DNA of 64,000 nucleotides from Candidatus Albibeggiatoa sp. nov. NOAA (GTDB lineage Bacteria; Pseudomonadota; Gammaproteobacteria; Beggiatoales; Beggiatoaceae): contig JAOXRS010000193.1 of assembly GCA_025800385.1 (NCBI GenBank), positions 62,001 to 126,000 of the forward strand. Direction: 5' to 3'. The notes below the pieces were generated by a model. It saw only the letters and a list, made by a program, of their open reading frames with translations. It was not told where the DNA came from and made no database searches. Positions 19,723 to 27,423 of this stretch are shown here, one piece after another. The translations under genes were made by a program, and so were the position numbers. Position 1 is the first letter of the stretch. Every line of letters begins with the position of its first letter.

Positions 19723-20739
19723 ATGATTATTATCATGGGTCCTCACGTGTCAGAGGAAGAGATAAAGAACGTTGAGAAAAAAGTAGAAGAAGCAGGCTTA
19801 ACAACAAATGTATCTCGCGGTGTAGAGCGTACTATTATTGGTGCGATTGGTGATGAGCGTCAAGTACAAAAAGAAGCAATTGAAGCTTTACCTGGTGTTG
19901 AAGATGTCATTCGAGTTGTAAAACCTTATAAAATTGTAGCGCGGGAGTGGCATGAAGCAGACACAGTCGTTGATATTGCTGGCGTACCATTAGGTGGCAA
20001 TACAATTCAAATCATTGGTGGCCCATGTTCAGTTGAAACACAAGAGCAAATGGATTCTGCGGCAGATGGTGTTGCGGCGGCAGGTTGTCGCTTAATGCGT
20101 GGTGGTGCATTCAAACCACGTACTAGCCCATATAGCTTCCAAGGTAAAGGCGTTGAAGGTTTAGATATTTTCAAAGGTGCAGCTGACAAACATAAATTAC
20201 CAATCGTAACAGAATTAATGGATGTGCGCGCATTAGATAGCTTCTTAGAGCGTGGCGTTGACGTAATTCAAATCGGTACACGTAACATGCAAAACTTTGA
20301 TTTATTAAAAGAAGTAGGCAAAATTCACGTACCTGTTATTTTAAAACGTGGTTTATCTGCAACAATCTCTGAATGGTTAATGTCAGCAGAATACATCGCA
20401 GCGGGTGGCAACCACAACATTATCTTATGCGAACGTGGTGTGCGTAGTTTCGAAACAGCTTACCGTAACATGTTAGACGTAACGGCAATTCCAGTATTGA
20501 AAAAAGAAACGCACTTACCTGTTATCGTTGACCCAAGTCACGCAGGTGGTAAAGCATGGATGGTTCCAACTTTATCAAAAGCAGCAATTGCAGCAGGCGC
20601 AGACGGCTTATTAGTAGAAATGCACCCTAAACCATGTGATGCGTGGTGCGATGCAGACCAAGCTTTAAGCCCTGAAGACTTAAAAACACTCATGGGTGAA
20701 TTAAAAGCAGTTGCAAATGCGGTAGGTCGTGATATTTAA
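19723..20739 (+). CDS. aroF: 3-deoxy-7-phosphoheptulonate (DAHP) synthase, class I beta with regulatory N-domain
   Basis: This enzyme condenses erythrose-4-phosphate and phosphoenolpyruvate, the first step of aromatic amino-acid synthesis. I chose ATG 19723 (MIIIMGPHVSEEE, 338 residues) because AAGGAAG precedes it. The upstream ATG at 19648 lacks such a site and would add 25 untypical residues. Residues about 1-70 form a ferredoxin-like domain that mediates feedback control in this class. The barrel follows with IIGGPCSVET, GAFKPRTSPYSFQG, VILKRGLSATISEW and DPSHAGGK. It is monocistronic and ends in a strong hairpin. Confidence 0.93.
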   Translation: MIIIMGPHVSEEEIKNVEKKVEEAGLTTNVSRGVERTIIGAIGDERQVQKEAIEALPGVEDVIRVVKPYKIVAREWHEADTVVDIAGVPLGGNTIQIIGGPCSVETQEQMDSAADGVAAAGCRLMRGGAFKPRTSPYSFQGKGVEGLDIFKGAADKHKLPIVTELMDVRALDSFLERGVDVIQIGTRNMQNFDLLKEVGKIHVPVILKRGLSATISEWLMSAEYIAAGGNHNIILCERGVRSFETAYRNMLDVTAIPVLKKETHLPVIVDPSHAGGKAWMVPTLSKAAIAAGADGLLVEMHPKPCDAWCDADQALSPEDLKTLMGELKAVANAVGRDI

Positions 20740-20764
20740 GACTTACTCAATTTGGCGAGTAAAA

Positions 20765-20810
20765 AACTAACCTGAGTAACATTTTGATATAGTGCTCAGG
20801 TTTAGTTATT
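20765..20810. terminator. Rho-independent terminator after aroF
   Basis: The stem AACTAACCTGAG (20765-20776) / CTCAGGTTTAGTT (20795-20807) has one bulged base. A-rich sequence precedes it and short T-runs follow. It lies between convergent aroF and the tautomerase gene and can serve both. Confidence 0.7.
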
Positions 20811-20831
20811 TAGCAAGCCAATGTTTTACGC

Positions 20832-21038
20832 TCATTGCTGTTTTCGAATATTTGTAATACTTTCTCCACCAATTCCATAATTATCTGTACTCACTTCGTC
20901 AATCGTTACCACACATGTTTTTTCACCGCGACCAATGATTTTTGCAAATGTATGAGTAAGCTCTCGAATTAAAGCTTCTTTTTGTTCCTGCGTCGCGCCA
21001 CCATCTTCTTTAGTCATTGTCACATTGATAATTGGCAT
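20832..21038 (-). CDS. 4-oxalocrotonate tautomerase family protein
   Basis: This 68-residue protein of the tautomerase superfamily has the invariant Pro2 (MPIINVTMTKEDG), which becomes the catalytic N-terminal proline after Met removal. The conserved arginine region is present (about residues 37-40, GRGEKTCVVTIDEV), and the C-terminal NYGIGGES matches the family. It assembles as a hexamer of very small subunits. No aromatic degradation genes surround it, so the physiological substrate is unknown. It is a stand-alone gene. Confidence 0.9.
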   Translation of the reverse strand: MPIINVTMTKEDGGATQEQKEALIRELTHTFAKIIGRGEKTCVVTIDEVSTDNYGIGGESITNIRKQQ

Positions 21039-21110
21039 GTTGGTTTTCCCTTATTTTCTATAGCATGTACAGTTTATACAATTAAGTCTTATTTCAACAA
21101 TCCATAGTCA

Positions 21111-21148
21111 ATTCTGTTTTAGATGTTAGAACAGACAGCCCTGAAAAT
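21111..21148. repeat. Dispersed short repeat, copy 2
   Basis: ATTCTGTTTTAGATGTTAGA and the following bases (to 21148) match the copy at 35117-35155 over about 38 positions, with roughly eight differences. A core also matches the inverted copy at 1141-1159. It is intergenic, between the tautomerase gene and ftsI. Confidence 0.55.
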
Positions 21149-21186
21149 ATAACCTTGCATCGAATATATATTTATCTAAAAGTAAA

Positions 21187-22911
21187 TTAAAACTGTTCAG
21201 TAGGTGCGATATTGAGTAAACGTAAAACTTGCCCCATCACAGCAGAAAATACAGGCGCGGCCACATCACCACCGTAATAACTGCCTGCACTCGGATTATC
21301 GATTAAAATCGCCATCGCCAATTCAGGTTGATTCGCAGGCACTAAACCCACAAATACAGAAAAATAAGCATTATCTGCATAACCGCCATTTTGAGCAGGT
21401 TTGCGCACTGTACCTGTTTTTCCAGCCACTCTAAATCCTGCAATACGTGCATTTGCACCCGTGCCACCACCATCAACAACGGCTTCTAACATCTTAACCA
21501 CTTGTGTTGCTGTTTGCGGTTTCATGATCGGGGTACTCTGTCTTGGCTTATCGTCTGCGACAAAATGCACTGAAGGCAAACGCCCTTGATTACCTAACGC
21601 AGCATAAGCTCGTGTGAGCTGTAACAACGTCACATTCATGCTATAACCAAATGATAATGTTGCATGTTCCACAGGTTGCCAATAACGGAAATGTGCCAAT
21701 TTACCTTTCACTTCACCTGGGAAACCACTTTCTGATAATGCTCCAAAACCCAAATCAGAAAATAACTGCCACATTGATTTTTTAGGCAAAGACAATGCAA
21801 TCTTACTCGCGCCCACATTACTGGATTTTTTCAAAATTGTCGCTAAATTAATCGCCCCATAATTTCGGGCATCTCTAACTTTATATTCTCCAAATTCGAT
21901 ACGTCCGGGGTGGGTTTGTACCAAAGTATTCGGCGTATATTGGCCACTTTCCAATCCTAAAGCGATAGTAAAAGGTTTAATTGTTGAACCCGCTTCGAAT
22001 ACATCTGTAACCGCGCGATTACGATATAAACCACCATCACGGCTTGCCCAATCATTGGGATTATGTGCAGGCTGGTTAACCATGGCTAATACTTCACCTG
22101 TTTTGACATTTAAGATAATCGCAGAACCTGAATCCGCATTATGCTGTTGCACCGCAGTTTTTAATTCTCGATGCGCAATATATTGCAAACGACGATCTAA
22201 AGTCACTTGAATATCTTGCCCCGCACGCGGTAACGACACACTACGAATATCAGCGATAATTTGCCCACCTTTGCCTTGTAGCACCTGCTTTGAACCTGCA
22301 ATACCTGTTAATTCCGCATCGAGGGCTAGCTCTAAGCCTTCTTGTCCTCGGTCTTCGATATCGGTAAAACCTAACACATGGGCGGTGGTCTCTCCCGCAG
22401 GATAATAACGGCGATACTCTCGTTGACTGAATACCCCTTTTAACTGCAAAGCCAAGATTTTTTCTGCTTGTTGTGGCGCAATATGCCGCTTGATATAAAC
22501 GAAATTACGCTTCATCCGTCCCGTTAAAGTCTCGGTCAAATCATCCAAAGTTATGCCTAACTGCTGTGCTAGTTGTGCAATTTGATGGGGTGAATTCTGT
22601 AATAATTGCTTGGGGTTAACCCAAATGGAATCAACAGGGGTACTGATAGCCAATGGTTCATCATGCCGATCTAACAACATGCCACGATGTGCAGATAAAG
22701 TCACGGTACGTAAATGGCGCGCTTCCCCTTCGGATTGTAAAAAGGCTTTATGCATCACCTGCAAATCAATCGCTCGCCACATCAATATGGCAATAATGAC
22801 GATAAAAATAAACAACATCCATTGTCGGCGTTGCCAGAATAAAATCGGTGATTGGGAATTAGGTCGAGCGTCTGTTTTGCGTGCTCGCATCGATGGATTG
22901 CGTGGACTCAT
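21187..22911 (-). CDS. ftsI: Septal peptidoglycan transpeptidase (penicillin-binding protein 3)
   Basis: FtsI cross-links septal peptidoglycan at the divisome. The 574-residue protein has a cytoplasmic tail, a membrane anchor (about residues 31-46), a dimerisation/pedestal domain beginning with SAHRGMLLDR, and a transpeptidase domain with SxxK (Ser309-Thr-Ile-Lys312), SxN (363-365) and KTG (498-500). All three catalytic motifs are intact. Its start overlaps the ftsL stop by 4 bases, showing translational coupling. murE, murF and the rest of the dcw cluster do not follow it. Confidence 0.95.
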   Translation of the reverse strand: MSPRNPSMRARKTDARPNSQSPILFWQRRQWMLFIFIVIIAILMWRAIDLQVMHKAFLQSEGEARHLRTVTLSAHRGMLLDRHDEPLAISTPVDSIWVNPKQLLQNSPHQIAQLAQQLGITLDDLTETLTGRMKRNFVYIKRHIAPQQAEKILALQLKGVFSQREYRRYYPAGETTAHVLGFTDIEDRGQEGLELALDAELTGIAGSKQVLQGKGGQIIADIRSVSLPRAGQDIQVTLDRRLQYIAHRELKTAVQQHNADSGSAIILNVKTGEVLAMVNQPAHNPNDWASRDGGLYRNRAVTDVFEAGSTIKPFTIALGLESGQYTPNTLVQTHPGRIEFGEYKVRDARNYGAINLATILKKSSNVGASKIALSLPKKSMWQLFSDLGFGALSESGFPGEVKGKLAHFRYWQPVEHATLSFGYSMNVTLLQLTRAYAALGNQGRLPSVHFVADDKPRQSTPIMKPQTATQVVKMLEAVVDGGGTGANARIAGFRVAGKTGTVRKPAQNGGYADNAYFSVFVGLVPANQPELAMAILIDNPSAGSYYGGDVAAPVFSAVMGQVLRLLNIAPTEQF

Positions 22912-23174
22912 GGTTGAATAATCATCATTTCATGAGGCTGAGGAACATGCATATTTAATTTATCTGCTGCAAGGCGTTCAATACGAGGCTGCTGAGTTAA
23001 AGTGCTGTGTTCTAAACGTAATTGTCGCCATTGTTCATTTAATTCGTCGCGTTGTTGCGATAAGGTTTGAATTTGCATAAAGGTTAAATGGTTTTGATGA
23101 CGCGTATGAATCAGGCTCAATGCAGACAGGAAGGTCAAAATTAATAATAGGAATAGGGTAAATTTTAAAAACAT
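22908..23174 (-). CDS. ftsL: Cell division protein FtsL
   Basis: This 88-residue bitopic protein has one membrane segment (about residues 4-24) followed by a periplasmic coiled coil (QTLSQQRDELNEQWRQL) and ends with a short tail. Size, topology and position immediately upstream of ftsI identify it as FtsL, the FtsB/FtsQ partner that activates the septal synthase. Sequence conservation in this family is low, so the call relies partly on context. rsmH and mraZ, which usually precede ftsL, are absent upstream. Confidence 0.88.
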   Translation of the reverse strand: MFLKFTLFLLLILTFLSALSLIHTRHQNHLTFMQIQTLSQQRDELNEQWRQLRLEHSTLTQQPRIERLAADKLNMHVPQPHEMMIIQP

Positions 23175-23186
23175 CTTTAACAGTAT

Positions 23187-23420
23187 TTATGGGTTAGCAT
23201 CATTATCGGGTTTATCTATTTTATCAGTACCTTTAAATAGCTCAAAAAAGCCTTGTTTGTGTAAAAACCAAACCACCGCAATCAATAAGCCACCATAAAT
23301 TAGAATCGTAATCAGCATCCAAAACAGCCAAATCACGCTAGTGGTAATCATATAGATCAAATACAAAGCAATCAGTGATAATACACCATAGGTAATATAC
23401 TGAAAAATAGTTAAATTCAT
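23187..23420 (-). CDS. Small membrane protein of unknown function upstream of ftsL
   Basis: I do not recognise this 77-residue protein. It contains two long hydrophobic stretches (about residues 6-29 and 31-53), then a short charged tail ending DKIDKPDNDANP. It lies 12 bases upstream of ftsL in the same orientation, in the place normally taken by rsmH, so it is probably cotranscribed with ftsL-ftsI. A division-related role is only suggested by position. Confidence 0.7.
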   Translation of the reverse strand: MNLTIFQYITYGVLSLIALYLIYMITTSVIWLFWMLITILIYGGLLIAVVWFLHKQGFFELFKGTDKIDKPDNDANP

Positions 23421-23445
23421 GCTAAACCTTTTTATCTAAGCAAGA

Positions 23446-23473
23446 CTGGCAGGTTTTACACTACACCTACCAG
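23446..23473 (-). terminator. Candidate terminator after the ricin-domain gene
   Basis: The inverted repeat CTGGCAGGT (23446-23454) / ACCTACCAG (23465-23473) has one mismatch and a 10-base loop. It lies between the lectin stop codon and the small membrane protein gene. The T-run is weak. Confidence 0.45.
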
Positions 23474-23485
23474 CCCACTATCAAA

Positions 23486-24538
23486 TTAATTAAACGTCAA
23501 AATCTGACATAAGTCATTGACTCGACGGCCACCATACGGGCAATTGTCTTTAATTTGTTTGTAGTAAACGCCTGCCCAACCGCTTTCGGTACGCACCCAA
23601 TAGGTTGCACCACGGCGAATATCTTCATCTTTAGAGAAACGATAAATCAAGCAATTACCACCTGAATAACTACCACCATAAGGGCATTGACCTCCAACTA
23701 AAGGATAATATACACCTGCCCATGCTGGATTGGTATCAACCCAATAACGTACATCTTTCACTAAGAACATGTTGATATGTTTAACTTCAGTTGTATCATC
23801 ATATCGACCGTCTTTGGAATGCTCGTATTTTGTCCAGCGTTGATTGTCTGCATCTGAGCATTTCCATAGCTGCACTCTGCCATTATTTACACGACCATCA
23901 AAATCAGCACGATGTACATCTAAGCATAACCCATTTCCACTTACTAAATTATTACGTTTTAAAGTCCAACGCTGATTAGCTGAACCATTACAATCCCACA
24001 CTTGAATCGCACCACCATTTTTACGGCTATCAAAATCAGGACGGTGTACATCTAAACATTTGCCACCGCTATTGGTTAACGCGCCATTCTCAAACCACCA
24101 ACGTTGGTTTTTGCCGCCATGACAATCCCATAAATACACGCGACCACCATTTTTACGTGCATCGAAATCCGCACCAAAAATGTCTAAGCATTTGCCATTA
24201 TCACTACGTAAGCTAAATGTTTCATTGTCACCCGCACGACTAGGCACATTTGGCGCAACACGTGAGTCATCACGGCTTGTACCTGTAATAGCAAATACCG
24301 CACGACATCCTTTGTCTACCCAAACACCACGGCTATCATAGCCCCATGTATCATTGATAATACAACGTGTTGAACTTAATTGTTTTGCAACACGCACATC
24401 TTTACCATTGGTACTAATTGGACAATGACGATATTGGCTATTGCTTGATTCGCAGCGTACATTTTCTTCAGCGGCATACGCCATATTCGATAGAAGCCAC
24501 AGTAACGTGGTCATTAAAAATGTGAACTTCATTGGCAT
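23486..24538 (-). CDS. Secreted DUF3011 + ricin-type beta-trefoil lectin protein
   Basis: The 350-residue exported protein has a signal peptide (about 1-22, ending AYA). Residues about 27-85 are a DUF3011 unit (RCES...WGYDSRGVWVDKGCRAVF). Residues about 100-235 form a ricin B-type trefoil with three NQRW (QxW) repeats and KCLDIFG/KCLDVHR strands. Residues about 250-350 hold two copies of a roughly 45-residue element (YWVDTNPAWAGVYY and YWVRTESGWAGVYY, each followed by CPYGG). It probably binds carbohydrate outside the cell. No catalytic domain is visible. A GGAG lies just upstream of the start. Confidence 0.85.
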   Translation of the reverse strand: MPMKFTFLMTTLLWLLSNMAYAAEENVRCESSNSQYRHCPISTNGKDVRVAKQLSSTRCIINDTWGYDSRGVWVDKGCRAVFAITGTSRDDSRVAPNVPSRAGDNETFSLRSDNGKCLDIFGADFDARKNGGRVYLWDCHGGKNQRWWFENGALTNSGGKCLDVHRPDFDSRKNGGAIQVWDCNGSANQRWTLKRNNLVSGNGLCLDVHRADFDGRVNNGRVQLWKCSDADNQRWTKYEHSKDGRYDDTTEVKHINMFLVKDVRYWVDTNPAWAGVYYPLVGGQCPYGGSYSGGNCLIYRFSKDEDIRRGATYWVRTESGWAGVYYKQIKDNCPYGGRRVNDLCQILTFN

Positions 24539-25016
24539 TTGGATATCTCCTGTTTGGTTTAAACCTTATAACAGTATTTGGTTAATGAATTAAGGTCTGC
24601 TTATGTTATGTTAATCATCATATTATAATCAACTTCTTTTCTAACAGAAAAAATGCTGAAAATTTAGATAATGTTTGCAAAACAAACGAATAACAGGCCT
24701 GATGATAAGCAAAAATTGTGGCAATATCCTTATTAATATGATCGTTTATCTAAAATGGATAGATCAATACCAAAACCATAAAAGAACAAATCTTAATGAG
24801 CGGAATATAAGCGTTATTTTTAGAAAAACAATATTTGTAAATATGTGCTATATCAACAAAAAGAGTAGGAAAATAACCTTTTAAATAAATGATTCGACCA
24901 TAAAAAGGCTATTTTGAGTGTGCAAACAGCGTATTGTGATATAAAATATTTTGTGAATGCAATTCATTCTTATTAACTTATAAAATTATTAATACAACTT
25001 TTTTGTGTGGAACAAA
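24539..25016. other. Intergenic region between lectin and nitroreductase genes
   Basis: This is a 478-base, strongly AT-rich divergent gap. GGTTTAAACC at 24556-24565 is a perfect palindrome about 18 bases upstream of the lectin start and could be an operator. A 69-codon TTG-initiated frame inside (24675-24884) has random-looking composition and no ribosome binding site. Confidence 0.35.
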
Positions 25017-25628
25017 ATGTTAGAAAAACCAGCAACAACCCAAGCCCCCATTCACGACTTAATTGCACAGCGTTGGAGTTCTCGTGCTTTTGATAAAGAT
25101 AGAATGTTATCAAATCAAGAGATTACTTCATTGATTGAAGCAGCACGTTGGGCACCGTCATGCTATGGTGATGAACCTTGGCGGTTTGTTGTATGTGATA
25201 AAGCAACTCAACCACAAGCGTGGCAAAATGCCCTTGATTGCTTAATTGGGTTCAATCAAACGTGGGTCAAAAATGCACCGTTGTTAATCGTTGTTGCCGC
25301 GGTCAAACAATTCAAACATAATGGGGAAGATAATCCTTGGGCAATGTATGATGTGGGCGCAGCATGTGAAAATTTATGCTTACAAGCCGTTGCTCTTGGT
25401 ATGACAACCCATCAAATGGCAGGTTTTAATCCAGAACAACTTGTACAAACTTTCAAATTACCTGAAACAGTGCAAGCAACAACAATCATTGCAGTCGGCT
25501 ATCGGACTAAAGAAATGGATGTGATTGAGGTGGAAGAGTTGAGAGAACGGGAATTAGCGGAACGTCAGCGTATGCCTTTGGATGAATTATGCTTTACAGG
25601 TGAATGGGGTCAAGGTTTCTCAGACTAG
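25017..25628 (+). CDS. Nitroreductase family FMN oxidoreductase
   Basis: The protein has 203 residues from ATG 25017, which has GGA 6-8 bases upstream. The GTG at 25005 is a poorer start. Family features are the FMN-phosphate arginines in QRWSSRAFD (near residue 20), AARWAPSCYGDEPWRF (about 45-60), and the late GMTTHQMAGFNPEQ and AVGYR stretch. Such flavoproteins reduce quinones, nitro compounds or other substrates with NAD(P)H, and the natural substrate is not evident. The purN start is only 8 bases after its stop, so the two may be cotranscribed. Confidence 0.87.
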   Translation: MLEKPATTQAPIHDLIAQRWSSRAFDKDRMLSNQEITSLIEAARWAPSCYGDEPWRFVVCDKATQPQAWQNALDCLIGFNQTWVKNAPLLIVVAAVKQFKHNGEDNPWAMYDVGAACENLCLQAVALGMTTHQMAGFNPEQLVQTFKLPETVQATTIIAVGYRTKEMDVIEVEELRERELAERQRMPLDELCFTGEWGQGFSD

Positions 25629-25636
25629 GAATAAAT

Positions 25637-26248
25637 ATGTTATCAACGGTTATTTTAATTTCAGGGCGCGGCACCAATATGAAGGCTATTGTTGAAGCCC
25701 AAATCCCAAATGTGCAAATCAAAGCTATCATCAGTAATGATCCTGAGGCAAAAGGCTTGGAGTACGCGAAACAGCAAGGGATTGAAGCAGTTGTCGTTAA
25801 TCATAAAGAGTTTGCCAACCGTAGTGCATTTGATACCGCGTTAAAAGCATGTATCGATCAATTTGAGGTTGATTTAGTGATTTTAGCAGGCTTTATGCGG
25901 ATTTTAACCCCTGATTTTGTACAGCATTACCGTGGCCGTTTACTGAATATCCACCCTTCATTGTTACCATTATTCAAAGGTTTGCATACACACGAACGTG
26001 CTTTAGAAGCAGGTGTTAAAGAGCATGGGGTTAGCGTACATTTTGTAACGGAAGATTTAGATGGCGGGCCTATTATCGCACAAGCAAGAGTCCCTGTTTT
26101 AGAAGGTGATGATGCAGATGCTTTGGCTGGTCGTGTCTTAGTGCAAGAACACCAAATCTACCCCAAAGTCGTGCAGTGGTTTGCTGAAGGCCGCCTGAAA
26201 TTACAAGACAGCCAAGTTTTATTAGATGGTGAAGCCGTCACATTCTAA
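25637..26248 (+). CDS. purN: Phosphoribosylglycinamide formyltransferase
   Basis: PurN transfers a formyl group from 10-formyl-tetrahydrofolate to GAR in purine synthesis. The 203-residue protein starts at ATG 25637 (MLSTVILISGRGTN), 5 bases after an AGGA. Motifs include the N-terminal SGRGTNM phosphate loop, the catalytic NIHPSLLPLFKG (Asn and His) near residues 104-115, and VSVHFVTEDLDGGPIIAQ with the catalytic Asp. It is slightly shorter than the E. coli enzyme but complete. purM, its usual neighbour, is absent. Confidence 0.95.
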   Translation: MLSTVILISGRGTNMKAIVEAQIPNVQIKAIISNDPEAKGLEYAKQQGIEAVVVNHKEFANRSAFDTALKACIDQFEVDLVILAGFMRILTPDFVQHYRGRLLNIHPSLLPLFKGLHTHERALEAGVKEHGVSVHFVTEDLDGGPIIAQARVPVLEGDDADALAGRVLVQEHQIYPKVVQWFAEGRLKLQDSQVLLDGEAVTF

Positions 26249-26291
26249 TAAAAAGGTTTTTTGACTGCGCCTGAGTACATTGGCCAAGCAT

Positions 26292-26579
26292 TTACTGAGG
26301 TGCAGTATCTAAAATCTGAAAACGCGCAAATTGTTGGCAAGGTAATGTTTTAGCTTCAATATCAGATACTCTTGCTAACGTAGGCCCTTGAGTTAACCAT
26401 TTTTGAAACTGTGCCATTGCACTTGCATCACCACAGGCGGTCACTTCAACTCTGCCATCAGTCAAATTGCGTACCCAACCTGTTAATCCCAATTCCACTG
26501 CTTTATGGCGCGTATAGTAACGAAATGAAACGCCTTGCACGCGACCTGTAATTAAGAAGTGTTGGCAAATTTGCATCAT
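26292..26579 (-). CDS. yccX: Acylphosphatase
   Basis: This 95-residue small alpha/beta enzyme hydrolyses acyl phosphates. The phosphate-binding loop GRVQGVSFRYYT carries the catalytic Arg20, and GWVRNLTDGRVEV carries the catalytic Asn38. The family is ubiquitous and the physiological substrate is uncertain. It is convergent with purN, with 43 bases between them and no obvious hairpin. Confidence 0.93.
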   Translation of the reverse strand: MMQICQHFLITGRVQGVSFRYYTRHKAVELGLTGWVRNLTDGRVEVTACGDASAMAQFQKWLTQGPTLARVSDIEAKTLPCQQFARFQILDTAPQ

Positions 26580-26731
26580 AGATTTTAAGTTTACTGGAAA
26601 TGGATAGAAGCACAGATTTTAAAGTAACTGCACTTCTATGAATAGGGTTGAATATTGCGAACAATCAACTCAAAGAAAAGCTTAATAGTTAGAAAATAGT
26701 TAGAAACTACTAAGTAAAATTTGGAAAAAAG

Positions 26732-26947
26732 CTAATGTTTTTCAATCTTTGATCCAATAGACTCTATTGTTATGCCTAAACTAATTATCCAAGAAAAGCT
26801 GAATACAAGAAAAAAAAGTAAATGATAATCAGATAGAATAATGGAAATAAAGTCCTCAAATAACTTACTAGTTAGAAGAAGCCATATAGACATACAAAAT
26901 GGGAATAGTATTTGAAAAAATATTCTAACAATAAGCTCTTTGTTCAT
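26732..26947 (-). CDS. Small hydrophobic protein of unknown function
   Basis: I do not recognise this 71-residue protein, which has two predicted membrane helices (about 8-26 and 44-64) and a short Lys-rich tail. It starts 9 bases downstream of the DUF302 gene stop in the same direction, which supports a real cotranscribed gene, but the upstream GAGT is only a weak ribosome binding site. Its base composition is more AT-rich than its neighbours. Confidence 0.45.
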   Translation of the reverse strand: MNKELIVRIFFQILFPFCMSIWLLLTSKLFEDFISIILSDYHLLFFLVFSFSWIISLGITIESIGSKIEKH

Positions 26948-26956
26948 ATATTGAAC

Positions 26957-27352
26957 TCACTTTGTCTTTAAATCTTCATAAACTGCTAATAATTTTTGTT
27001 TTGCATCCGCTAAAATGGGTTTGATGGCTTCTTGTTCAGATAATCCAAATACTGTTTCTGGGTCTAAAAACGCAACGACTACTTGGCCATTACCCGCATC
27101 TCGCACCAAGACATTACAGGGCATCACACTGCCAATATCAGGATCAGCTTGAATCATTTGATTAGCGATCGGTGGATTGCACGCCCCTAAAATTAAGTAG
27201 CGTGGCATATCCACATCCATTTTTGCTTTTAACACTATATCAACATTGATTTCAGTTAATACGCCAAATTTGTGAGCTTTCAACGTTTCAGTGACTTTCT
27301 CAACTGCTGCATCAAAATCCATTTCTAAACTGACATTGAATGAAAACGCCAT
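26957..27352 (-). CDS. DUF302 domain protein
   Basis: The protein has 131 residues covering one DUF302 domain: the start AFSFNVSLEMDFDAAVEKVTETLK, the central LGACNPPIANQMIQADPDIGSVMPCNVLV with two conserved cysteines, and VVVAFLDPETVF. No signal peptide is visible, so it is probably cytoplasmic. DUF302 proteins are common in sulfur- and metal-metabolising bacteria, but the role is not defined. A possible small membrane-protein gene follows directly. Confidence 0.85.
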   Translation of the reverse strand: MAFSFNVSLEMDFDAAVEKVTETLKAHKFGVLTEINVDIVLKAKMDVDMPRYLILGACNPPIANQMIQADPDIGSVMPCNVLVRDAGNGQVVVAFLDPETVFGLSEQEAIKPILADAKQKLLAVYEDLKTK

Positions 27353-27423
27353 TGGATTTGACTCCTATATATTTTAATGAGTGGCAGCAAATATTAGCAT
27401 ATCCTTAATCACTGATATATAGA

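Noticed and set aside
24675..24884. 69-codon frame between lectin and nitroreductase genes
   Set aside because: TTG start, no ribosome binding site and AT-driven composition. No domain or transmembrane pattern.
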